Below, piece after piece: positions 1 to 4,856 of a stretch of DNA of 5,673 nucleotides (the stretch's first letter is position 1; every line of letters starts with the position of its first letter). A program made the position numbers and the translations under genes. Below the pieces are notes generated by a model. That model was given only the letters and a program-made list of their open reading frames with translations. It searched no databases and had not been told where the DNA came from. Source of the stretch: a bacterium (lineage in GTDB: Bacteria > Pseudomonadota > Alphaproteobacteria > Rhizobiales > Xanthobacteraceae); the NCBI GenBank assembly GCA_029946075.1, contig JAQSDT010000196.1, forward strand, positions 1-5,673, given 5' to 3'.

Positions 1-1769
1 AGAATCGTGCCGTCGATCGTCGATTTTCCGCAACGAAGCCGTGCGGGCACCGAACCCGGCCTGCGGTTCTCCAGCGAGCGCCGGTCCCCGGCGCTCGACG
101 AGCGCAGCGATGCGACCATATTGCCCCGGAGCTGCGAGACCCGCCGGTTGGTACCGTTGACGAGACCGGAAACCAGCCGCGCCTGGGATTCGATTTCCAC
201 CGAACGGTTGGAGATCTTGCCGACGTTCCGCGACACCGTTGCAACCCCCTCCGACGCTTCGGACAGGCTGCGCGCGACTTCGCGCAGCGTCGCTTCCTGC
301 TGTTCGGCGGCCGACGCTACCGCGCCGGTCAGTTCCTCGATACCGGACACCGTCGTTCCGATCCTGCTGATCACGCCGACGCTGTCCTCGGTCGCGCGGC
401 AGATGTCCTGGATCCGGTGAGAAATGTCGTCGGCCGCGTCGCTGGTCTTGCGCGACAATGCCTTGACCTCCTGCGCGACGACGGCAAATCCCTTGCCCGC
501 CTCTCCGGCGCGGGCCGCCTCGATGGTCGCATTCAGCGCCAGCAGGTTGGTCTGGGCCGCGACCTCCGAAATCAGACTGACCACGTTGCCGATCCGCGCG
601 GCCGCTTCGTTCAGCGATGCCACCGTAGCGCTGGCCTGCCGGGACTCATCGACGGCATCGTGGGCGAAGCGCGCCATTTCGACCGCTCGCCTGGCGATCT
701 CGCGGCCCGCGGCGGAAAGCTCCTCGGTCGCGGCGGAAACCGACGTCACGCTGGAGGTTGCCTGTTCCGAGGCGGCGGCGACCTGGCACGCTTCGGATGC
801 GATCGCCTGCGCATCGGAAACCGACTGTTCGCCGCGGTGCGCGGCATCGTTGCTGATGGTCAGGACTTCGGCGACCGCGCCGTCGAGATCGGCTTCGAGA
901 ATCTCGCACATTTCTATCAGCGCATCGCGGCGCTCCTTGTCGGCGGTGACGCCGAGTTCGAGCATGTGCCTGTCGTTTTGCTGAACCCTGACGGCGTTGT
1001 CGCGAAACACCTGGGTCGCGGCAGCCATCAGGCCGATCTCGTCGCGCCGGGAGAGGAAAGGAATGGCAGCGGTCAGGTCGCCATCGGCGAGCCCGCGCAT
1101 TGTTTCGGTGAGCCGGCCGATCGGCCGCACCACGCCGAGGATGATGCCGGCAAGTCCCGCGGCGATCAGCAGACAGACGATCCCGGATATCGTCCAGACC
1201 GCAATCTGGAACCAGGTGACGCGCGCGTTGGCCTCGTTTTCCAGCGCGGCGTTACCGTCATTGGCGCTCTTGACGATCTCGTCGATGATCGAGCGGTGCG
1301 CCGTGTAGGCAGAGGTCAGCTCGGCATAGGCTTTCTCGGCCGCCGCCGCATTGCCGCGTTCGAGCGCCGGCAATTGCTGTTCGGAGGCACGCCAGAACCG
1401 TTGCACGTGTGCATCGGACTGCTCGATCAGCTTCTGCTTCAGCGCGGAACCCAGCTCGGACTTGCGCCAGTATTCGCGGCGGTCGTCATAGTCCTTGCGA
1501 AGCTCGGCCAATCGCGCGCGACGGGCGGCCAGCGATGACGGATCGCGCATCGCCAGCGTCGCTTCCAGATACGCCTCGATGACGTATGCCGGCGGCGGCA
1601 GGATATCCGCGACGAGGTCGTTGCCGAGCTTGATCTTGGAATAGAGCGGCCCGCCGACTCGCAGATCGTTCAGTGCAAAATTGCTGACGGCGACCACCGT
1701 CGCAAGACCGATGCCGGCAACGACGGCGAACATCAGAACCAGTTTCGAAATGGAAATACGCCTCGTCAT
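1..1769 (-). CDS. methyl-accepting chemotaxis protein, 3' end cut by window edge
   Basis: Membrane chemoreceptor that signals to the CheA/CheW array. 589 complete codons are visible, without a stop. A short cytoplasmic N-terminus (MTRRISISK) leads into membrane helix 1 (about residues 10-27). A periplasmic, mostly helical sensor follows (about 30-180), then membrane helix 2 (about 183-213) and a HAMP domain (about 210-262, with VRPIGRL and a DEIG motif at 243-246). The signalling hairpin spans about 290-530. Its conserved tip reads EVAAQTNLLALNATIEAARA, followed directly by GEAGKGFAVVAQEVKAL; E423 is the Glu of RAGE. After the coiled coil an Arg-rich tail (DRRSLENRRPGSVPARLRCG) begins at about residue 562. 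It resembles the first strand of a PilZ c-di-GMP-binding domain, but the window ends there and the Arg motif is not canonical. The ATG start is set by GAGG 5 nt upstream and by a 4-bp overlap (ATGA) with the upstream gene, which suggests translational coupling. The ligand is unknown. Confidence 0.95.
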   Translation of the reverse strand, partial: MTRRISISKLVLMFAVVAGIGLATVVAVSNFALNDLRVGGPLYSKIKLGNDLVADILPPPAYVIEAYLEATLAMRDPSSLAARRARLAELRKDYDDRREYWRKSELGSALKQKLIEQSDAHVQRFWRASEQQLPALERGNAAAAEKAYAELTSAYTAHRSIIDEIVKSANDGNAALENEANARVTWFQIAVWTISGIVCLLIAAGLAGIILGVVRPIGRLTETMRGLADGDLTAAIPFLSRRDEIGLMAAATQVFRDNAVRVQQNDRHMLELGVTADKERRDALIEMCEILEADLDGAVAEVLTISNDAAHRGEQSVSDAQAIASEACQVAAASEQATSSVTSVSAATEELSAAGREIARRAVEMARFAHDAVDESRQASATVASLNEAAARIGNVVSLISEVAAQTNLLALNATIEAARAGEAGKGFAVVAQEVKALSRKTSDAADDISHRIQDICRATEDSVGVISRIGTTVSGIEELTGAVASAAEQQEATLREVARSLSEASEGVATVSRNVGKISNRSVEIESQARLVSGLVNGTNRRVSQLRGNMVASLRSSSAGDRRSLENRRPGSVPARLRCGKSTIDGTI

Positions 1770-2053
1770 CCGATCCTCGTCGATGCATTTGTTTCCACGA
1801 GGGCGAGTCGTGCCGCCGCATTGCGAACGGCCGACAAATCGATCGCCAGCCTTGCCTGCTCGGCCTCCAGCCGTTCGCGGACCGGCCCGTCCGGCAGCGA
1901 TTTGCACAGGCCCCTGATGTGGTCGAGCGTGCGCGACAGGGTGTCCATGACGGTCCGGATCGACTCGGCCGGTCGTGTGACGGCCTGATCGTTGCTGGTT
2001 TCCGCTTCGGAGACATCAGGCCTCGCGCTGCGCAACTGAATGACGTTATGCAT
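1766..2053 (-). CDS. small hypothetical protein coupled to the chemoreceptor (95 aa)
   Basis: I do not recognise a family. The protein starts MHNVIQLRSARPDVSEAETS and has a polar, probably disordered first 30 residues. Two amphipathic helical stretches follow (about 30-52 and 58-88), separated by a SLPDGPV turn, so a small helical hairpin or coiled coil is likely. There is no signal peptide or membrane segment, so it should be cytoplasmic. The ATG at 2053 is preferred because GGGTGGA lies about 8 nt upstream. The frame stays open upstream to an ATG at 2188 (140 aa), but that extension is Arg/Trp-rich, looks non-coding and would run through the intergenic palindromes. Its TGA overlaps the chemoreceptor ATG by 4 bp, so the two are almost certainly co-transcribed and translationally coupled. 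That arrangement suggests a partner or accessory of the receptor, but this is inference from position only. Confidence 0.75.
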   Translation of the reverse strand: MHNVIQLRSARPDVSEAETSNDQAVTRPAESIRTVMDTLSRTLDHIRGLCKSLPDGPVRERLEAEQARLAIDLSAVRNAAARLALVETNASTRIG

Positions 2054-2107
2054 CTTGAATTTCCACCCGTAACGCTCCGAGGCCCGAACCGAGCGCTGCC
2101 AGGCACG

Positions 2108-2145
2108 GCTCATGAGCTGTCGTCCAACATATAAAGGCGATCGCC
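2108..2145. promoter_or_regulatory. two perfect 10-bp palindromes upstream of the chemoreceptor unit
   Basis: GCTCATGAGC at 2108-2117 and GGCGATCGCC at 2136-2145 are both perfect palindromes, with centres 28 bp apart. Read on the minus strand, the second is followed directly by TTTATAT (2135-2129), which resembles a -10 element for the leftward unit; no convincing -35 is visible. Such sites would suit a dimeric repressor or activator, possibly the divergently encoded AraC-type protein, although AraC proteins more often bind direct repeats. No binding protein can be named from sequence. Confidence 0.35.
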
Positions 2146-2259
2146 CAGGAGCATTTAAGCCGGCTATCGGAAATGTGCAGCGGATCAAAAAAATGATGCA
2201 GGACGCAGATGCGCCTGGCCCATCTCCGTGTTCGAGCGGGAGACCGCATTAGGAGAAAA

Positions 2260-2286
2260 TTAACCATACTGGCGCCAGCTGGAATC
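2260..2286. promoter_or_regulatory. TTAACCAT box, palindrome and GANTC site before the AraC-type gene
   Basis: TTAACCAT (2260-2267) matches the half-site described for the alphaproteobacterial cell-cycle regulator CtrA. Next to it lie the perfect palindrome CTGGCGCCAG (2269-2278), the overlapping palindrome CCAGCTGG (2275-2282), and GAATC (2282-2286), a GANTC site of the CcrM methylase. The cluster lies 48-74 bp upstream of the regulator ATG, where an activator or promoter would be expected. No second TTAA half-site with the usual spacing is present, so CtrA control is only a possibility. Confidence 0.3.
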
Positions 2287-2333
2287 GCGCCTGTTTCACC
2301 GCCGGGTCGCTGTTAGTTCGACGGATTTCCGAT

Positions 2334-3323
2334 ATGCTTTTCAGAACGCTGCGGTCGTCACCGGCTCTCAGCCTCGAGCGCTACGCCGACATCGATCATT
2401 TTCGCGAAAGCGAGCGGTATGCGGGCGCGGAAAGCATCCCGCTCGGAACCGGCGAATTCTCCGTGCTGCGCGCCCGCCTCGCACTTCCGTCCTGCAATCT
2501 GTCGCTGGTCCGAACATTCCCGCGCCTCATCAACGGCTTTGAAATGCCGGGCAGGATGATTCTCGTCATCCCGATGGACGACGTCGCCTCCACCAAGGTG
2601 AACGGCGAGCCGATCGGAGGTCATTCGCTGCTCCTGTTCAAGGGCAACGCGAACTGCACCGTCCACGAGCCCGAAGGCCGCCTCGTCGCCATCGTTTCGG
2701 TCCCGACCGCCGGGCAGGATCTCGGTTGGCAGGATTTCGGCGACGGCCACCTGCTGATGCGGCTGCAGCCGTTTCAGATCGCATCGCTGCAACGGCTGAT
2801 CCGGAACGTGCTGGAACTCGCGGCCGTGCAGCCCGACATCATCCGATCCCCGGACATGCTTCAATCCCTCAATACGGTCTTGTTCGCAGCGCTCGACGCG
2901 GCGATGTGCGCCGGCGAAATCTTCGGCCTGCAACGCCGCAGGACCATGGACCGCTACAAGAGCATTCTGGACGGGATCGATGCCGTCATCGCCGTGTACC
3001 CGACCGAGGACCTCACCTGCGAAAGCCTGGCCGCCGAGCTCGGCGTCTCCGTACGAACGCTGCAGACCGCGACACAGTCGGTTTGCGGCGCAGGTGCGCA
3101 CCATTACAGCCGGCTGCGCCGGCTCTGGTCCGTTCGGCGCCAGTTGCGCACCGGCGCCGCGGGACTGACCGTGAAGGCGAGCGCGCTTGCCAACGGCTTC
3201 GGCCACATGGGCGAGTTCTCCGGCATCTACCGCTACGCCTTCGGCGAGACCCCGTCCCAGACGCTCGCCCGTTCCAGGCAAACGCCGGTACGGCGGACCT
3301 ACGCCGCGTTGGCGCCTTCCTGA
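2334..3323 (+). CDS. AraC-family transcriptional regulator (329 aa)
   Basis: DNA-binding regulator with an AraC/XylS-type C-terminus. Residues 1-200 form the N-terminal effector or dimerisation part, with a beta-rich stretch at about 41-125 and helices at about 145-200; no specific ligand fold is recognised. Residues 205-312 carry the paired helix-turn-helix. HTH1 is at about 227-246 (LTCESLAAELGVSVRTLQ). A linker (SRLRRLWSVRRQL) leads to HTH2 at about 278-301 (LTVKASALANGFGHMGEFS), and the family signature follows as GIYRYAFGETPSQTL. The length is normal for the family. The ATG at 2334 has only a weak Shine-Dalgarno (CGGA 8 nt upstream). The gene is divergent from the chemoreceptor pair across a 280-bp region, so it could control that unit or itself. 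Its last 25 bp overlap the end of the dps remnant on the other strand. Targets and inducer are unknown. Confidence 0.9.
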   Translation: MLFRTLRSSPALSLERYADIDHFRESERYAGAESIPLGTGEFSVLRARLALPSCNLSLVRTFPRLINGFEMPGRMILVIPMDDVASTKVNGEPIGGHSLLLFKGNANCTVHEPEGRLVAIVSVPTAGQDLGWQDFGDGHLLMRLQPFQIASLQRLIRNVLELAAVQPDIIRSPDMLQSLNTVLFAALDAAMCAGEIFGLQRRRTMDRYKSILDGIDAVIAVYPTEDLTCESLAAELGVSVRTLQTATQSVCGAGAHHYSRLRRLWSVRRQLRTGAAGLTVKASALANGFGHMGEFSGIYRYAFGETPSQTLARSRQTPVRRTYAALAPS

Positions 3324-3612
3324 CGGCTGGCCTCGAACAGGAACCAGGTACGGCGTTCGGTCTCGTCGATGTACAATTCAAGCAGTTGGGCCGTGCCCCG
3401 GTCCTCGTTGTCGTCGGCCAGCTTGTGTGTCTTGCGCATCGCCGCCGCCATCTTCTTGTTATCTTCCATCAGTTCGCGCAGCATTTCGCGAAGGCATCCG
3501 CCAGCAGCACGTTGAGCGCGGCCGAAACCTTTTCGACGGCGGCCTGCGGCAGATCGATCGGCGTATCGAGGTCGGGGGATACCTTGCCGGATTTGTTGTT
3601 GGCTTTGCTCAC
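3299..3612 (-). pseudogene. dps: dps remnant: internal deletion plus frame change
   Basis: Dps proteins are ferritin-like dodecamers that bind DNA and oxidise iron with peroxide in starved cells. The start is GTG at 3612-3610, with AGGAAGG 6 nt upstream. Frame one reads VSKANNKSGKVSPDLDTPID and continues to LNVLLADAFA, a normal Dps N-terminus through the beginning of helix A. It then runs into KCCAN and stops at 3469 after 47 codons. From about 3487 another frame gives a normal Dps C-terminus (EMLRELMEDNKKMAAAMRKT through ETERRTWFLFEASRQ) and ends with TAG at 3299-3301. The missing centre is about 75 codons by comparison with remembered Dps proteins. It would hold the HWHxxG motif and the DxxxDxxAER helix that make the ferroxidase site, so neither fragment can be active. 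The joint lies near 3485-3493. A sequencing or assembly error could explain a frame change but hardly the lost block. Confidence 0.85.
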
Positions 3613-3618
3613 GATGCA

Positions 3619-3633
3619 CCTTCCTGTTAGGAA
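3619..3633 (-). promoter_or_regulatory. dps ribosome binding site inside an inverted repeat
   Basis: On the minus strand AGGAAGG (3625-3619) precedes the GTG start by 6 nt. Its AGGAA is also the right arm of TTCCT-AAC-AGGAA (3633-3621), a 5-bp stem with a 3-nt loop. In the mRNA this could partly hide the Shine-Dalgarno; as DNA it could be an operator. Confidence 0.5.
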
Positions 3634-3674
3634 CCGGACAGCGCGGCCAGTGGACATCGGCCGCCGAACCACCT

Positions 3675-3699
3675 AACGCATCAATTCCCCGCCGGTTCC
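3675..3699 (-). promoter_or_regulatory. EcfG (general stress response) promoter of dps
   Basis: Read on the minus strand: GGAAC (3699-3695), 16 nt, then CGTT (3678-3675). This matches exactly the GGAAC-N16/17-cGTT consensus of the alphaproteobacterial general stress sigma factor EcfG. Transcription would start near 3668, leaving about 56 nt of leader before the dps GTG. dps is a typical member of this regulon, so site and gene support each other. The element lies between dps and the methyltransferase gene and points away from the latter. Confidence 0.75.
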
Positions 3700-3735
3700 T
3701 GCACCGGGAACCGTTGCTTGCCGGACGCTGCCCGA

Positions 3736-4431
3736 ATGGACGAATGGATCGACTATTACGATTCAACGCATACGATCTATGCGAGCAAGCTGCATCGCGA
3801 CCTGCATTTCCAGATCATCGCGCGCGACATCATCGGCCATATCTCATCGCCGGACGCCGTGGTGCTGGACTATGCCTGCGGCGAGGCGCTGTCGGCGTCC
3901 CGCGTCGCGGAAGCGTGCGGCAAGCTCTATCTCGCCGAACCGGCCCCCGGCGTTCGCGGCCGGCTGATCGCCAGGTTCGCGCCGAACACCAAGATCCGCG
4001 TCCGCTCGCTGGATGATCTGCGGAAGATGGATGAGAAGTCGATCGACCTCGTGGTGATGAACTCGGTCGCGCAGTACATGACGCCGGATGAACTCGATAC
4101 CGCCTTTGCGATCATCCGCCGGCTGCTGAAGCCGTCCGGCCGGCTGGTGCTGGGCGACATCCTGCGTCCCGAAGTCGGCATGGCCAAGGACGTAGCGGCG
4201 CTGCTGAAGTTCGCCGGCACCCACGGCTTCCTGAAGGACGCCCTCTGGGGCCTCGCCAGCACGGCGCTGTCGGACTACCGGCAGCTGCGCACCAAAATCG
4301 GGCTGCAGCGCTACGGCGAGGACGAGATGATCGGGAAGCTCTCCGCCGCCGGCTTCTCCGCCTCGCGCGCCCATACCAATATCGGCCACAATCCGTGGCG
4401 CATGACTTTCGTGGCGCGGCACGCATTTTAG
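3736..4431 (+). CDS. class I SAM-dependent methyltransferase (231 aa)
   Basis: Soluble Rossmann-fold methyltransferase; the acceptor substrate is unknown. The N-terminus (MDEWIDYYDSTHTIYASKLH) is followed by motif I VVLDYACGE at residues 42-50, a D-x-x-C-G-E variant of the usual glycine-rich SAM loop. The acidic residue that would hold the SAM ribose is E68 in LAEP. SIDLVVMNSVAQYM (102-115) is the motif-IV strand, and LKPSGRLVLGDIL (131-143) is the next conserved strand and loop. Residues 145-231 form a helical and strand cap ending in NIGHNPWRMTFVARHAF. There is no signal peptide or membrane segment. The ATG at 3736 is chosen because the protein begins naturally there. A TTG at 3718 would add six residues and has GGGA 8 nt upstream, so it remains possible. 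It stands alone, divergent from dps, with no partner gene to indicate a pathway. Confidence 0.85.
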   Translation: MDEWIDYYDSTHTIYASKLHRDLHFQIIARDIIGHISSPDAVVLDYACGEALSASRVAEACGKLYLAEPAPGVRGRLIARFAPNTKIRVRSLDDLRKMDEKSIDLVVMNSVAQYMTPDELDTAFAIIRRLLKPSGRLVLGDILRPEVGMAKDVAALLKFAGTHGFLKDALWGLASTALSDYRQLRTKIGLQRYGEDEMIGKLSAAGFSASRAHTNIGHNPWRMTFVARHAF

Positions 4432-4517
4432 CGACGCCCCCTCCACTGCCCCCGCCCGGTTAAGGTTAAGCCACGGTAAGCATGGTTCACCCCGCCGTGA
4501 TCGGCGATGATCGCGCC

Positions 4518-4593
4518 GGCCCGGTGGCGGAAGTATCCACGCGGGAGCGGTGCATCGCTCTTTATCCTGGTTCAAGTCCAGGCCGGGCCTCCA
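4518..4593 (+). tRNA. atypical tRNA-like gene, Cys(GCA)-like or a pseudo-tRNA
   Basis: 76 nt with several exact tRNA hallmarks. The acceptor stem GGCCCGG (4518-4524) pairs with CCGGGCC (4583-4589) in seven G-C pairs. The T stem CCTGG/CCAGG (4566-4570, 4578-4582) encloses the standard loop TTCAAGT, and U73 with an encoded CCA (4590-4593) closes the gene. The first D-arm bases (TGGCGGAA) look normal. However, the D stem has only three pairs (GCG 4527-4529 / CGC 4540-4542) and its loop lacks the GG needed to dock on the T loop. The anticodon stem GAGCG/CGCTC (4545-4549, 4556-4560) leaves only a 6-nt loop, GTGCAT; opening its last pair gives 8 nt. With T4551 as U33 the anticodon is GCA, which together with U73 fits cysteine, but position 37 would be U. 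It may be a degenerate tRNA, a non-standard tRNA, or a tRNA-shaped element. Confidence 0.5.
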
Positions 4594-4677
4594 GCCTTCG
4601 CGGCTCCGCCGCTTCGGCTCGGCAAGCCCTATCCCGCGAAGGCTGCCGCGGCGTAGCCCGGAGGGCGAAGCCGGGCC
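4592..4677. repeat. two adjacent GC-rich palindromic repeats
   Basis: The first is a perfect 12-bp inverted repeat, CAGCCTTCGCGG (4592-4603) and CCGCGAAGGCTG (4634-4645), around a 30-nt centre that holds a smaller hairpin (GCCG-CTT-CGGC, 4608-4618). The second is GCCCGG (4656-4661) and CCGGGC (4671-4676) around a 9-nt loop. This resembles the intergenic palindromic repeats common in Bradyrhizobium-type genomes. The left arm of the first shares two bases (4592-4593) with the CCA end of the tRNA-like gene, and GCCGGGCCTC occurs both in that gene (4582-4591) and here (4670-4679). Confidence 0.6.
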
Positions 4678-4698
4678 TCGGCGCCCCACCCCACAAAT

Positions 4699-4735
4699 CC
4701 CCCAAAAATCCCCGTTGATGGCCTGTTTTTGGGGG
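4699..4735. terminator. 10-bp hairpin, possible terminator
   Basis: CCCCCAAAAA (4699-4708) and TTTTTGGGGG (4726-4735) form a perfect 10-bp stem around a 17-nt loop. On the plus strand it is followed only by TTT, so it is a weak intrinsic terminator at best. It could end the transcript of the tRNA-like gene or be the first hairpin of the carB leader. Confidence 0.4.
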
Positions 4736-4738
4736 TTT

Positions 4739-4791
4739 CGCGGGTGCGGAATCTGGTCTAAAGACCACCCGCGCGCGAGGGTAACCCGCGC
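4739..4791 (+). ncRNA. structured leader or small RNA ahead of carB
   Basis: Two consecutive stem-loops precede the terminator. Stem A pairs CGCGGGT (4739-4745) with ACCCGCG (4767-4773) and contains the inner hairpin GGTC-TAAA-GACC (4755-4766). Stem B pairs GCGC (4773-4776) with GCGC (4788-4791) and GGG (4779-4781) with CCC (4785-4787). ACCCGCG recurs at 4784-4790, so the first arm of stem A can pair with either copy. This gives two mutually exclusive folds, as in attenuators. With the terminator it could also be a free small RNA of roughly 90 nt. No known riboswitch was recognised and no convincing leader peptide found. Confidence 0.45.
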
Positions 4792-4801
4792 TCTTGGCTT
4801 A

Positions 4802-4830
4802 GGGGACGCGCGACTGCGCGCCCTTTTTTT
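4802..4830 (+). terminator. rho-independent terminator or attenuator just upstream of carB
   Basis: GGG (4803-4805) pairs with CCC (4821-4823), A4806 is bulged, and CGCGC (4807-4811) pairs with GCGCG (4816-4820) around a GACT loop. Seven T residues follow (4824-4830). This is a textbook intrinsic terminator. Only 26 bp separate it from the carB ATG, too few for a separate downstream promoter, so it is more likely to regulate carB than merely to end an upstream transcript. Confidence 0.8.
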
Positions 4831-4856
4831 GTGCCCAAAATCCAGTCTGAGAGCTG

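Noticed and set aside
417..1538. Long plus-strand open frame (373 codons) opposite the chemoreceptor
   Set aside because: It lies antisense to clear HAMP and signalling-domain sequence, is rich in Arg and Gly with no recognisable fold, and is typical of shadow frames in GC-rich DNA.
2358..3281. Minus-strand open frame (307 codons) opposite the AraC-type gene
   Set aside because: The plus strand encodes a recognisable double helix-turn-helix; the minus-strand translation has no domain and low-complexity composition.
3494..3766. Upstream extension of the second dps frame as a real 155-residue protein
   Set aside because: Only the part after about 3487 looks like Dps; the upstream portion is the shifted reading of the dps N-terminus and its promoter region.
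3844..4689. Minus-strand open frame (281 codons) opposite the methyltransferase
   Set aside because: It covers the methyltransferase motifs on the other strand and also runs through the tRNA-like and repeat region, which coding sequence would not be expected to do.
4518..4830. Permuted two-piece tmRNA (ssrA), known in alphaproteobacteria
   Set aside because: The acceptor ends lack the GGGGC and GCTCCACCA type ends, no tag-coding frame is present, and D-arm and anticodon-arm sequences lie in the normal tRNA order.
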